NCBI GenBank assembly: GCA_025450035.1
Contig: JANWIF010000147.1
Coordinates: 20,094 to 84,093, forward strand
DNA: 64,000 nt
Origin: Gemmatimonadaceae bacterium
Lineage (GTDB): Bacteria; Gemmatimonadota; Gemmatimonadetes; Gemmatimonadales; Gemmatimonadaceae
Direction of reading: 5' to 3'
The notes under the pieces are model-generated. The model saw only the letters and a program-made list of their open reading frames with translations, was not told the origin of the DNA and searched no databases. Below, piece after piece: positions 52,216-61,319 of this stretch. The stretch's first letter is position 1; each line of letters begins with the position of its first letter. Both the position numbers and the translations under genes were made by a program.

Positions 52216-53405
52216 TCACCGCGGCCATTGTTCTCATGGCGCTTCCACTGGTCTTCTTTGGGTATGCGTACCTTGCGTATCCTGCGATGCTTTGGGTCGC
52301 CACACGCAGGCGAAAAGAATCGGTTGCTCCTGGCGATCCGGCGGTGTGGCCGCTGATCACGATCACGGTTCCTGCGTACAACGAAGCGGCGCGCATTCGT
52401 GCTACTATCGAGGGTTTGCTCGAGATCGATTATCCGCCCGGACGCCGCCAGATCCTGATTGCCTCAGATGCCTCCACTGACGGGACGGACGACATCGTGG
52501 CCGAATACGCGGCGCGCGGTGTGGAACTGTTCCGCGCACCGGTGCGCGGGGGGAAGACCAACGCGGAGAATCTTGCGGCCGCCGCGATTCGCGGCGCGAT
52601 CGTGGTCAACACCGATGCGTCTGTTCGCGTGCATCCCTCGGCGGTAAAGGTGCTGGTGCGGGCATTCGACGACGCGACGGTGGGTGTGGCTTCCGGCCGC
52701 GACGTCAGCGTTGGAGACGAGACTCGGGAAGGGAATCGTGGTGAGTCGGGATATGTGGGGTACGAGATGTGGGTGCGATCGCTCGAGACCCGACACGGAT
52801 CCATTGTGGGTGCCAGCGGATGCTGCTACGCGGTGCGCGCCGACATTCAGAAGACGACGCTGCCATCCGATCTCGCGCGCGACTTCGCCAGCGCGCTGAT
52901 TGCGCGTCAGAAGGGGCTGCGCGCTGTATCAGTATCTGAAGCCACGTGTGTCGTGCCGCGCGCGGCCTTGCTGCGCGCCGAGTTGCGGCGGAAGGTGCGC
53001 ACCATGGCGCAGGGAATCGAGACGCTCTGGTATTTCCGGGTGCTGATGGTCCCGTGGGGTGGGACGCGAGGAAGCGGCTGGTTCGCGATCATGCTGGCGA
53101 GTCACAAGCTGTGTCGCTGGCTCGTGTATCTCTCGCTGCCGTTCGCCCTGGTGGGGTTGGCCATTGCCTGCGTGGTTGAGCCGCGCCTTCTGCTGCTCGT
53201 TGCGTTGCTACTCCTTGTGTTCGCTGCCGGCATGGCCACCCTGTCGTGGCCGCCTAACCGACGAATCCCGATCCCGCTGGCGCTCACGGGCTTCGTGGTC
53301 GTCTCCGTGTTAGCGGGTGTTTCCGCGTGGCTCAAGTTCTTCCGCCGCCAGCGCATGCCAACGTGGGAACCCACGCGTCGCCCGGACGTACTGAGCAGAC
53401 AGTAA
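52212..53405 (+). CDS. Membrane-anchored GT2-family glycosyltransferase
   Basis: A 397-residue GT-A enzyme. An N-terminal membrane helix (about 2-28) precedes the catalytic domain with ITITVPAYNEAARIRATIEG, LIASDASTDGTDDIV and NTDASVRV (the Asp pair binding metal and nucleotide). AQGIETLWYF lies where processive synthases have a QxxRW-type motif, but the match is weak. Two or three C-terminal helices follow. It probably makes part of the backbone or a side chain. Confidence 0.92.
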   Translation: MITAAIVLMALPLVFFGYAYLAYPAMLWVATRRRKESVAPGDPAVWPLITITVPAYNEAARIRATIEGLLEIDYPPGRRQILIASDASTDGTDDIVAEYAARGVELFRAPVRGGKTNAENLAAAAIRGAIVVNTDASVRVHPSAVKVLVRAFDDATVGVASGRDVSVGDETREGNRGESGYVGYEMWVRSLETRHGSIVGASGCCYAVRADIQKTTLPSDLARDFASALIARQKGLRAVSVSEATCVVPRAALLRAELRRKVRTMAQGIETLWYFRVLMVPWGGTRGSGWFAIMLASHKLCRWLVYLSLPFALVGLAIACVVEPRLLLLVALLLLVFAAGMATLSWPPNRRIPIPLALTGFVVVSVLAGVSAWLKFFRRQRMPTWEPTRRPDVLSRQ

Positions 53406-53482
53406 GGGGGACGGGGCACGTCGCACGTGGTACGAACATCGAGGGTAGGCGCCTGACCAATGGCCCGGCGCTTCCGGAGCGT

Positions 53483-54340
53483 TTACCAGCCTCCCTTCCT
53501 GAACAGCATCACCGGCACCGTCTTGACCATGATCTTGAGGTCCTCGGTTAGGCACTGACGCTGCAGGTACTCGAGATCGTACCGCACCTTCGTCCGTACG
53601 TCGTCCACCGAGCAGTCGTAGGTGTGGTTGATCTGCGCCCAACCAGTGATCCCGGGCCGTGCGAGCTGGCGAAGCGGATACTCGGTGATGTCGGCGCGCA
53701 GGCGCGCGAAAATGCTTGGCCGCTCGGGGCGAGGGCCGACAATGTTCATGTCGCCCTTGATGACGTTTCCGAGTTGCGGAAGCTCGTCCAGGCGGACCCG
53801 ACGGAGGAACCGACCGACGGGCGTTACGCGGGGATCGTCGGCGGTGGCCCACACGGCGCCGGACTGCTGTTCCGCGCCCACGTACATCGAGCGGAACTTG
53901 TAGATCGTGAACATGCGACCGCCGGCATCCTGCTCGCGACGGTCGTACAATGCATCCACGCGCCCCCGGCGCCGATCCAGGCCAACGCGCGTTTGCGAGT
54001 ATAGCACCGGGCCGCGCGAGCTCAGCTTGATGGCGAGCGCGATGAGGAGCAAAATCGGCGACAGCGCGAGCAACGCCACAACGGCTAGCACGGTATTGAC
54101 GGCACGGTTGAGCAGCTCGGAGCGGAGCCGGGGCTGGATTTCGCGCCGCGCCCACGAACGCCCCACGCTTACCTCCCTGACCAACTCAATTGGCCGCACG
54201 GCTTCGCCGAATGAGATCGCGCCCGCGGGCGTCATACGCCGCGCCCGCTCACCCGATGCGCCGTGCGTGCGCCGACGGTCGGTTACCCGAACGCGAATCG
54301 CATCGCTGGCCCACACATCCCCGGTATCTTCCCAAAGCAT
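53483..54340 (-). CDS. Initiating undecaprenyl-phosphate sugar phosphotransferase (small monotopic type)
   Basis: A 285-residue polyprenyl-phosphate hexose-1-phosphate transferase. One membrane segment (about 82-105, [19 protein letters not shown]) precedes the catalytic domain with [31 protein letters not shown] and [10 protein letters not shown]. It lacks the extra N-terminal helices of long WcaJ-type enzymes, and instead has about 75 polar residues. It loads the first sugar onto the lipid carrier. It lies 6 bp after the exporter gene. Confidence 0.95.
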   Translation of the reverse strand: MLWEDTGDVWASDAIRVRVTDRRRTHGASGERARRMTPAGAISFGEAVRPIELVREVSVGRSWARREIQPRLRSELLNRAVNTVLAVVALLALSPILLLIALAIKLSSRGPVLYSQTRVGLDRRRGRVDALYDRREQDAGGRMFTIYKFRSMYVGAEQQSGAVWATADDPRVTPVGRFLRRVRLDELPQLGNVIKGDMNIVGPRPERPSIFARLRADITEYPLRQLARPGITGWAQINHTYDCSVDDVRTKVRYDLEYLQRQCLTEDLKIMVKTVPVMLFRKGGW

Positions 54341-54346
54341 GTCTGC

Positions 54347-55168
54347 TCAGTGGCGACTAAGCGCCAGAATGCTGACGGTAAGACCGGCCAGAATGGCCGC
54401 TATTTGCGCCACCCTGAGCCAGTCATGCTTCCCCTTCTCGGGCACCGTGATCTGGTCGCCCGCTCGCACATCTAACTGATCAAGGGTCGTGCCGGACGCG
54501 AAGGCCTGTTGAACCTGGTCGCTTGTGAGCCGCTCCTTGTTCTCCCGGATGACCGTGGTGTTGTTCAAGTCGGACACTTGAGTAGGGCCACCGGCGAGCA
54601 TGATCGCGTCAGTTAGCGTCAGATCCGAGGGCACCCAGAAGAAGCCTGGATGCCCGACCGATCCGACAACGGCGATCTGCACCAGCGGCGTGACCTGGAC
54701 CTGCGGATTCTTTAGATACTGTCCGAGCTGCTTTGTTAAGTAAGCAGCGAGTTCAGAGTGCAGTACGCCTTGCAGGGAAATGGGAGGAAGGCTCTTGAGC
54801 TGAATGACTCGATCGGCCCGCACGGCCACGGTGTCGCTCAAGGTGGAGTCGCCGCGCACGATCATCGCGATGCGGTCTCCCACCTGAAAGTCACCGTCGC
54901 GAAGGCGCTGCCGGACCACTGCGGCCTGCTCCTGATCTGCCGAGCGTACCTTGGGGTCGCTAGCGGTTTGGGCGTCGTGCTCCAGTCGGGCTGCCTCAGC
55001 CTCCAACTGCGACCGCGACGCGGAAGCGGTGTCATGAGCGGTGGCCTGCGGCGCCGTCTGCTGCGCCAGGAGAGCGGTCGACGTGACGGCAAGCGCCGCG
55101 GCGAAGGCAACAAGGTATCTCGCGCGTCGTACCACGCAGCGAGTCCCCCAGCGATAAAATGGCGGCAT
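54347..55168 (-). CDS. Polysaccharide export protein (Wza-like, SLBB domain)
   Basis: A 273-residue exported protein. A signal peptide ends in TALLAQQ with no lipobox. A Poly_export domain (about 90-175, with GDRIAMIVRGDSTLSDTVAV and LPPISLQGVLHSEL) is followed by a SLBB domain (VGSVGHPGFFWVPSDLTLTDAIMLAGG). The C-terminus ends in a hydrophobic helix (VAQIAAILAGLTVSILAL), matching the Wza outer-membrane helix in position. The N-terminal half has a Glu/Ala-rich helix. GGGA upstream favours ATG 55168. Confidence 0.9.
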   Translation of the reverse strand: MPPFYRWGTRCVVRRARYLVAFAAALAVTSTALLAQQTAPQATAHDTASASRSQLEAEAARLEHDAQTASDPKVRSADQEQAAVVRQRLRDGDFQVGDRIAMIVRGDSTLSDTVAVRADRVIQLKSLPPISLQGVLHSELAAYLTKQLGQYLKNPQVQVTPLVQIAVVGSVGHPGFFWVPSDLTLTDAIMLAGGPTQVSDLNNTTVIRENKERLTSDQVQQAFASGTTLDQLDVRAGDQITVPEKGKHDWLRVAQIAAILAGLTVSILALSRH

Positions 55169-55661
55169 AGTGTTCCCGTGACATTGCACCACTTGTGCTA
55201 GCCCTCCGGTTTTGGTGAAAGGCGCGGAACTTCTTGCGGCGAAGCCAGTTCATGCATTCGAGGCCCGGAGACTGAAGGGCTCGGTTGGTTTGATTTTGTA
55301 GCAGCGACACAACATAACATATGGCGACATACTACATCCGTCTCACACTCAAGCATGTCGGACCGTCTAACTTCGGTGAAGTCGCCTCCTTTAACACGCA
55401 GGTGCTTGACCAGCAATAGCGCCCCAAGGGCCAGCATGCTCGTCTCACCACCACATCGCTCCTGTAGCACCTATGCGGCAAATCTCGCCGCTCGCTCGGG
55501 AGCGCTCGATAGATAAGTCAATATCGTATAATGGATTAGATAATATGTTGTGACTCCGCATGAGTTCTGCATGCTGTTGCGGCACGCGACTGCACGTCGT
55601 CGACTTCCCATCTCGCCGTCCAACCCTGCCGGTGCGCCGACCGCACCACTCCTCGGTGTTT
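55169..55661. other. Regulatory-looking intergenic region between wza-like and receiver-GGDEF genes
   Basis: This 490-bp gap is AT-richer than its surroundings. It should hold the divergent promoters of both genes. A TATAAT -10-like hexamer occurs at 55527-55532 on the plus strand without a good -35. A weak -24/-12-like site occurs on the minus strand at 55433-55418. A 32-codon open frame from ATG 55321 has no ribosome-binding site and I do not call it. I see no known RNA motif. Confidence 0.5.
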
Positions 55662-56618
55662 ATGTCCGAAAACGAGAAGTCGTCCCGACCGCCGCTCGTG
55701 CTTCTTGCTAACGATCAAGAATGGTCGGCGCGGTCGTTGGAGAGCATTCTTGGCCCGAACGGATACGCTGTGCTGCGCGCATACACGGGTAAGCAGGTCT
55801 TGGACCTGGCTCGCAGTGCGCAGCCCGATCTCGTGATCATGGACATCCGCCTGCCCGACATGAGCGGCGCAGATGTCTGTACACAACTCCTCGACGACGT
55901 GCGATTCAACGCGTCGACTCCGATCATCATCACGACTTCGGGTCCGGCCGAGCGCGCCCAACGGCTCGCCGCCTTCCAGGCCGGCGCTTGGGAGTTCGCC
56001 AGTCAGCCGTTGGACGGCGAAGTCCTGCTGCTCAAGTTGGACGCATTCATGCGCAGCAAGCGTGAGGCGGACCGCCTTCGCTCGGAGAGCCTGCTCGATC
56101 CGATCACGGGTCTGTACAACATGCGCGGCCTGGTCCGTCGCGCCCGTGAGATCTCTGCGGAAGCGCAGCGACTTCATTCGGCCATCGCCTGCGTGGCGTT
56201 TGCGCCCGTAGCGGAAGCGTTCGAGATGGAAGAGCGGCCGCTCAATGGCCACACGGAACACGTCATCGAATACCTCGGTGCTGTCGTTCGCCGCTCCGGG
56301 CGAGTGTCGGATGCCATTGGCCGCCTTGGCCCAACCGATTTCGCGATCATCGCGCCATCCACCCGCGGCGACGGCGCCGTCCGCATGATGCAGCGCATCC
56401 AAGAGACAATGGATGCTGAACCGGCCGCGATCGGTGACTCGGCGCACAAACTCAAAATTCGCGCCGGTTATTGCGCAGTGCCGGATTTTTCGGAGTCCAG
56501 CGTGGATGCGGTTGAGATGTTACTTCGGGCCACCACCGCACTCCGCTATCTCCGCACCGACGAATCGGGCGCACCAATCCGGGCGTTTGAAGAGGTTCCC
56601 GCTCGATCCTGCTTGTAG
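55662..56618 (+). CDS. Receiver-domain protein with degenerate GGDEF domain
   Basis: A 318-residue protein. The receiver domain (about 11-130) has DLVIMDIRLPDMSG with phospho-acceptor Asp61, and TTSG for the switch Thr region; the usual Lys of the KP motif is Gln-Pro (SQPLDG). The second domain begins LLDPITGLYNMRGL like a GGDEF domain, but the active-site motif reads GPTDF instead of GGDEF. It is therefore unlikely to make c-di-GMP. It sits between wza-like and wzc-like genes on the opposite strand, suggesting a regulatory role in polysaccharide output. Confidence 0.85.
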   Translation: MSENEKSSRPPLVLLANDQEWSARSLESILGPNGYAVLRAYTGKQVLDLARSAQPDLVIMDIRLPDMSGADVCTQLLDDVRFNASTPIIITTSGPAERAQRLAAFQAGAWEFASQPLDGEVLLLKLDAFMRSKREADRLRSESLLDPITGLYNMRGLVRRAREISAEAQRLHSAIACVAFAPVAEAFEMEERPLNGHTEHVIEYLGAVVRRSGRVSDAIGRLGPTDFAIIAPSTRGDGAVRMMQRIQETMDAEPAAIGDSAHKLKIRAGYCAVPDFSESSVDAVEMLLRATTALRYLRTDESGAPIRAFEEVPARSCL

Positions 56619-56720
56619 CACCGAACGCCACGTCGCATCGTCTGGAACGGAAACGGGGCCGGCGCGGACGCAGTATCCGTGGCTGGAGCCGCTCGCGTTT
56701 AGTTAGGCGCTATCTTCCCG

Positions 56721-59159
56721 TCAGGTTTTCCCGGTGAGCTCTCCCACCCGCGGCGCCAACTGCGGCAATTCGTCATCCTCGCTGGTGGTGTAGCCATAGA
56801 GATACGTGTAGTACCGGTAGACGCCCTGTGCCCGGATGTCGTTCAGCACCGCGCCCAGAATGCGAATGGGGAGGCGCTTGAGCAGCTTCAACTTGGCGTC
56901 GGCCATGCGGCGGTCGGTGGTGCCGGTCCGAAGCACGAGCAGCAAGTTTCCCGTCGCCGCACCAAGAACGAACGGATCGACGCCGGCGCCGAGCGGTGGG
57001 CTGTCGACGAGGATCACGTCGTAGCGTGAGCGCAACTCGGCCATCAACTGCAGCATCGCTTGCGAATGCAGCAGCTCGGGGCCGCGATGCCGGCGCGTGC
57101 CGCACGGGATGAGCGCGAGCTTCTCGTGCGTGGTGGTGCGGAGCACACTCTCGAGCGGCGCGTCTCCACCTAGATAGTCGAGCAGGCCGGGACGGCGATT
57201 GGCGCCGAACATCGCGTGAAGCTGCCCGCGCCGCGTGTCGCCATCCACGAGCACGGTACGGTACCCGGCCTCGGCGAACGAAAGCGCGAGGTTGGATGAC
57301 ACGAGCGACTTGCCGTCGCCCGCGCCCGGGCTGGAAATGGTGAACGCGATCGATCCGGAGCCGTACGAGTTCGAAAGGCTCATGCGTATCGTGCGGAAGG
57401 CTTCGATCACTTGCGCGGCCTCTTCGGGATCGGGCTCTCCGCTGCGCGCGCGCTTGATGCCGGGCACGGCGCCGAGGATCGTTAGGCCGAGATCGGTCGT
57501 CACCTGCTCGGGGTAGCGGAAGCGCGGATCGGTGTGATCGAGCAGGAGCGCGAGGCCCAGCGCGCCGCCCAGGCTCGCCACCAATGCAAGCGCGATGATG
57601 CTGGGCGCGGTGTTCTTCGTCGGGAGCAGCGGCGCCACCGCGGTGTCGAGTACGCTGATGTCGGGGATGGCGCTCGCTTCGGCGAGTCGCATCTCCTCGA
57701 ACCTCGCCTGCAGCATCTGGAACAACTGCGACTTCGTGGCCACGTCGCGCGTGAGACGCATCTGTTCAATGGTGCGCGGCGGAATGTCCTTCAACTGCTT
57801 CCCGGATGTGATGACCTGCCCTTGAAGGTCCGCCTCACGCGATTGCAGCTGACCCACGAGCTGCCGCAGGATCGACGGAATGGTCTGTGTTCGCATGACC
57901 TGAATCCCGGCGAGGGTCGCTTGCACCGTGGGGTGCTGTTCGGTGTAGATCTGTCGTTCGGTGCGCAGCTCGGTCTCGCGCTTGGAGAGATCCTGAAGCG
58001 CGGACTGGAGCGCTGGCGATTCGCGCGCCGATTGAATGGGCACGAACGCATCCGCGTTGATCGCGCTGGGATTCTTGATCAACGCCTGCAGCGCGCCTTC
58101 GTCGTGTTGCAGTTGCTCGAGCTGGAACTTGGCGTTGAAGAAATTTCCGAGTACCGGATTGCCCGCTGCCGGGTCCGGTGCGGCGGCGCCGAGAACGGGA
58201 TCGGCTGGCGCTTGCATTCCTTCAGCGGGCAGCGTGATGGTGTTCTGGCGGAAGGTCTGCAGCGACGACTCGGCTTCGCGAAGATTGTTCCGGGCGGTGT
58301 CGAGTTGCTCGGAGAGCATCCCGGCACTCTGCTCGAGGTTGCGGCGCTTGAGCTCTCCAGCGGTGGTGACGAATTCCGACATCACCGCGTTGAGGATGGC
58401 GGCCGTGCGTCGCGGACTGCGCCCCGTCATCGTGATCTTGAGGAACGCGCTCCGCTCGGGGAGCGTGACATCCATGCGCGTCATGAGACCGGCTGCCACG
58501 TCGCGCGGATTCGCGACTGTGAAGCCGATCGTGTGGCCGCGACCGAGTACGGACGGTCGCGGAACCCACAAAAATCCCAGCCGACGCCCAACGGAATCGC
58601 CCACGTTGCCGGCTTCTTCTACGGTTCCCTCCTCGTTAGCCAACGTGTACTTGCTCCCGGTGGGATCGATACGGAGGCTGTAGCTCCCTGGACGGAAGCC
58701 GGGTCCGGGTTCGAAGCCTTCGAATGCCGCCGAGTCGGCGAGGTCGACCGGCCAGAGGTAGAGCGACATGCGCTTTACCACGCGGTCCATAATGGTCGAG
58801 CTTTTGAGCAGGTCCGCCCAGGCGCCGGTAGCCAGGAGCTCATCGGCCTGCACCGGGCCGGCGGTGGCACCCCGTTGGGCCCCGGTGTCGTTGATCCAGA
58901 TCTGGCCCTGTGTCTGGTACTCGGGCGCCATGAAGCGGGTAACCGCGATACCGCCGATGGTGCCGACGATGACCACGATCAGGATGAGCCACTTGTAGCG
59001 GCGAAGCGCAGCGAAATAGCGCGACCAAGGGACCCCTGCTTCTTCTGTTGCCGAAGATCCCCATGCGGTCGGGGGCCACGCCTGCGGGGGAAACGCGAGC
59101 GCGTTGGGGTCGCGGTTCGGATCTAGTGGAAGATTTGAAGGGACGTAGTTGCCGGTCAT
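56721..59159 (-). CDS. Wzc-like polysaccharide co-polymerase with BY-kinase domain
   Basis: An 812-residue protein. Two membrane helices (about 57-75 and 535-555) flank the periplasmic Wzz/GNVR region with coiled-coil segments (NLREAESSLQTFRQN). The C-terminal tyrosine kinase has Walker A SSPGAGDGKS (about 610-618), Walker A' TVLVDGDTRR and Walker B VILVDSPPLG. The tail has a Tyr cluster YRYYTYLYGY for autophosphorylation. It controls chain length and export with the Wza-like protein. ATG 59159 avoids an unlikely 35-residue extension. Confidence 0.95.
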   Translation of the reverse strand: MTGNYVPSNLPLDPNRDPNALAFPPQAWPPTAWGSSATEEAGVPWSRYFAALRRYKWLILIVVIVGTIGGIAVTRFMAPEYQTQGQIWINDTGAQRGATAGPVQADELLATGAWADLLKSSTIMDRVVKRMSLYLWPVDLADSAAFEGFEPGPGFRPGSYSLRIDPTGSKYTLANEEGTVEEAGNVGDSVGRRLGFLWVPRPSVLGRGHTIGFTVANPRDVAAGLMTRMDVTLPERSAFLKITMTGRSPRRTAAILNAVMSEFVTTAGELKRRNLEQSAGMLSEQLDTARNNLREAESSLQTFRQNTITLPAEGMQAPADPVLGAAAPDPAAGNPVLGNFFNAKFQLEQLQHDEGALQALIKNPSAINADAFVPIQSARESPALQSALQDLSKRETELRTERQIYTEQHPTVQATLAGIQVMRTQTIPSILRQLVGQLQSREADLQGQVITSGKQLKDIPPRTIEQMRLTRDVATKSQLFQMLQARFEEMRLAEASAIPDISVLDTAVAPLLPTKNTAPSIIALALVASLGGALGLALLLDHTDPRFRYPEQVTTDLGLTILGAVPGIKRARSGEPDPEEAAQVIEAFRTIRMSLSNSYGSGSIAFTISSPGAGDGKSLVSSNLALSFAEAGYRTVLVDGDTRRGQLHAMFGANRRPGLLDYLGGDAPLESVLRTTTHEKLALIPCGTRRHRGPELLHSQAMLQLMAELRSRYDVILVDSPPLGAGVDPFVLGAATGNLLLVLRTGTTDRRMADAKLKLLKRLPIRILGAVLNDIRAQGVYRYYTYLYGYTTSEDDELPQLAPRVGELTGKT

Positions 59160-59247
59160 TCGAAACCGAGTCTCGAGGGGGAATCGACGTTCACGTGATT
59201 CTCTTTCTGTCGGCGCAGCCGGCACGCCGGAACGCCTCGTCGAGGGA

Positions 59248-59263
59248 TGCAAATCCAGGCCCA
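59248..59263 (-). promoter_or_regulatory. Sigma54-like promoter upstream of wzc-like gene
   Basis: The minus strand reads TGGGCCT-N4-TTGCA, keeping TGG, TTGCA and the GG-N10-GC spacing. It lies 89 bp upstream of the ATG at 59159, facing the adjacent NtrC-type activator gene. Confidence 0.45.
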
Positions 59264-59548
59264 CTTCGGTACGCTGGCGATCGCGCGCGAGCTGCCTGCG
59301 AGGTGGTCAACTACTTAACAGTCAGCAACATGACGCGAGCAACACCGAGCCAAGAAACGCGTGTGCGACTCGCGCGAGCAAGGATATACACTCGGGGCCT
59401 GCTCGCAGTATCACGTTACCGGAGAGGCTGGCTTTGCGTTCTATGGCTGTTGGGCCGGCTCCACTATTGAGGATCCGCCGCGTTAGATGTTCGCGAGTCG
59501 CATATCTATATAATCCGCAACGCGTTGTACAGCACTCGGGGCACCGAT

Positions 59549-59686
59549 ATGGACGACCCCGAGCTCATCGAGTCGTACTCTGACGATGAAGATGCTCTAA
59601 TTTGCGTTGGGCGTTGTGACCTTAAGGCGCCTCGTGTGATCTACATCATGTTGTTTCTTGCCAACAGCGATGTAGCATATGGCTGA
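59549..59686 (+). CDS. Possible small acidic protein, 45 aa
   Basis: ATG 59549 to TGA 59686 encodes MDDPELIESYSDDEDALICV, then a short CDLKAPRVIYIMLFLANSD tail. GGGG lies about 8 nt upstream and a TATAAT-like -10 about 35 nt upstream. The codon use is less GC-biased than neighbouring genes, which argues either for a foreign or fast-evolving small gene or for a chance frame. No family recognised. Confidence 0.3.
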   Translation: MDDPELIESYSDDEDALICVGRCDLKAPRVIYIMLFLANSDVAYG

Positions 59687-59786
59687 CAGGCGCTGTGGCT
59701 GGGGACCAACGACGGAGTCCGGACCTACCGCGCCGGTGTAACCGCGCCGGCGTACATGATCGAGGCGACACAGAGGAGACTTCCGC

Positions 59787-61319
59787 ATGTCGATGCCGTT
59801 CGTTGAAGAGTCGGACAACGCGCCGCCAGCGGCGCCGCCGCCAGAGGCTGCCGCACGCGATCCGCTGTCCATTCCCGCGGATGTAAAAGCCAGCATACGC
59901 ATCCTGGTAGTGGATGACGACCGTACGCTGCGCGAGGGGTGCGCGAGCGTGCTACAGCTGGATGGTTACAACGTCACCTTCATCGGCCGGGGGGACGAAG
60001 GGCTGGAGATGGTGCGTCGGCGCAAATTCGATATTGTGCTCGTGGATTTGTATCTGACGCCGGTGTCGGGCATCGACATTCTGAAGGCGACGCTGGAGAC
60101 GCATCGCGATACCATTGTCGTCGTAATGACGGGCAATCCGAGCGTGACGTCGAGCATCGAGGCGCTGCGTGCAGGGGCGTGGGACTATCTCCCCAAGCCG
60201 TTCTCTGCCACGCATCTGCAAGTACTGGTTGGCCGCGCGTCGCACGCCGTGATGGTGGCGCGGGAGACCAGCGATCTTCGGCTGCAGTTGGTACAACAAA
60301 GCGGCAATAGCGACAAGATCACACTGCTGGGTGTATCGCCGGCGTTTCGGCGAGCGGTGGAGCTGGCGCGGAAGGTCGCGTCGACCGATGCCTCGGTGAT
60401 GATCACGGGCGAGAGCGGGACGGGCAAGGAAGTCATCGCCCAATTCATCCACCATCACAGCCGGCGCGCGAGCCGCAAGATGGTGCCGATCAACTGCGCT
60501 GCACTGCCCGAGCCGCTTCTGGAAAGTGAGATGTTCGGCCACCGGAAGGGGGCCTTCACGGGCGCAGATCGAGACAAGCCGGGGCTATTGGAGACGGCCA
60601 ACGGCGGTACACTGTTCCTCGATGAGCTGACGGAGATGTCGCATCCCATTCAGGCAAAGCTGCTGCGTGTGTTACAGGACGGTGTGGTGCGGCGCGTGGG
60701 GAGCGAGCAACAGGATGCGGTGGTGGACGTGCGCTTCATCTCGGCCACGAATCGCGATCCGCAAGATGCGGTCAACAAGAACGTGCTACGAGAGGATCTG
60801 TTCTACCGGTTGCGTGTAGTTCCGATCAAGCTGCCGCCACTGCGCCAGCGGCTTGAGGACATTCCGCTGCTGGCCAACCACTTTCTTGCGCACTACTGGG
60901 CGCGTCATCGCCTGCCGGGCGACGCGCAACCGAAGTTGACGGACTCGGCGATGGATTTTTTGCGGACGCGCCCGTGGCGGGGCAACGTGCGCGAGCTTCA
61001 GAACGTGATCGAGCACGTGGCGGTATTGAGTGAGCCAGGACAGCCGATCCAACCGTCTGACATACCGGTGTATGATGACGGACCGGTTCCCGCGGCGAGA
61101 AGTGCGCTGCCCATGTCGATGATGGATGAGCCGTATCACGCCGCGAAGGATCGTCTGATCGCGGAGTTCGAGAAGGAGTATCTCACGCGTCTCTCGGCGC
61201 GGGCGGGCGGGAACATGTCGCGCGCTGCCCGGCTGGCGAACATCGATCGCACGACGCTGTACCGGCTAATGGAGAAACACAACGTGCGGCGTGACGAACT
61301 AACAGGCACCACTGAGTGA
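59787..61319 (+). CDS. NtrC-type sigma54-dependent response regulator
   Basis: A 510-residue activator. The receiver domain (about 36-155) has VVDDDR, the phospho-acceptor Asp87 in VLVDLYLTPVSG, MTGNP and LPKPF. The AAA+ domain (about 180-410) has GESGTGKE (208-215), GAFTGA (255-260, sigma54 contact) and FLDELTEM Walker B. The Fis-type DNA-binding helix-turn-helix is at about 475-500 (NMSRAARLANIDRTTLYRLM). GAGGAG precedes the ATG. It is followed by its probable kinase. Its likely targets are the sigma54-like sites in this locus. Confidence 0.96.
   Translation: MSMPFVEESDNAPPAAPPPEAAARDPLSIPADVKASIRILVVDDDRTLREGCASVLQLDGYNVTFIGRGDEGLEMVRRRKFDIVLVDLYLTPVSGIDILKATLETHRDTIVVVMTGNPSVTSSIEALRAGAWDYLPKPFSATHLQVLVGRASHAVMVARETSDLRLQLVQQSGNSDKITLLGVSPAFRRAVELARKVASTDASVMITGESGTGKEVIAQFIHHHSRRASRKMVPINCAALPEPLLESEMFGHRKGAFTGADRDKPGLLETANGGTLFLDELTEMSHPIQAKLLRVLQDGVVRRVGSEQQDAVVDVRFISATNRDPQDAVNKNVLREDLFYRLRVVPIKLPPLRQRLEDIPLLANHFLAHYWARHRLPGDAQPKLTDSAMDFLRTRPWRGNVRELQNVIEHVAVLSEPGQPIQPSDIPVYDDGPVPAARSALPMSMMDEPYHAAKDRLIAEFEKEYLTRLSARAGGNMSRAARLANIDRTTLYRLMEKHNVRRDELTGTTE

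Larger units (their letters stand above)
59160..59786. other. Long intergenic region between wzc-like and sigma54-activator genes
   Basis: A 627-bp gap, the largest in the window. It holds a sigma54-like site on the minus strand (59263-59248), a -10-like TATAAT at 59509-59514 on the plus strand, and a possible 45-codon gene at 59549-59686. Longer open frames here have high-GC shadow composition and no plausible start signal. Base composition drops around 59480-59680, unlike surrounding genes. Confidence 0.55.

Noticed and set aside
55198..55470. A 90-codon frame on the minus strand upstream of the wza-like gene
   Set aside because: Composition is mixed, no start signal is visible, and it lies where promoters are expected.
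59164..59583. Open frames of 140-144 codons upstream of the sigma54 activator gene
   Set aside because: They begin inside the wzc-like gene on the opposite strand, have no ribosome-binding site, and their product has no family features.
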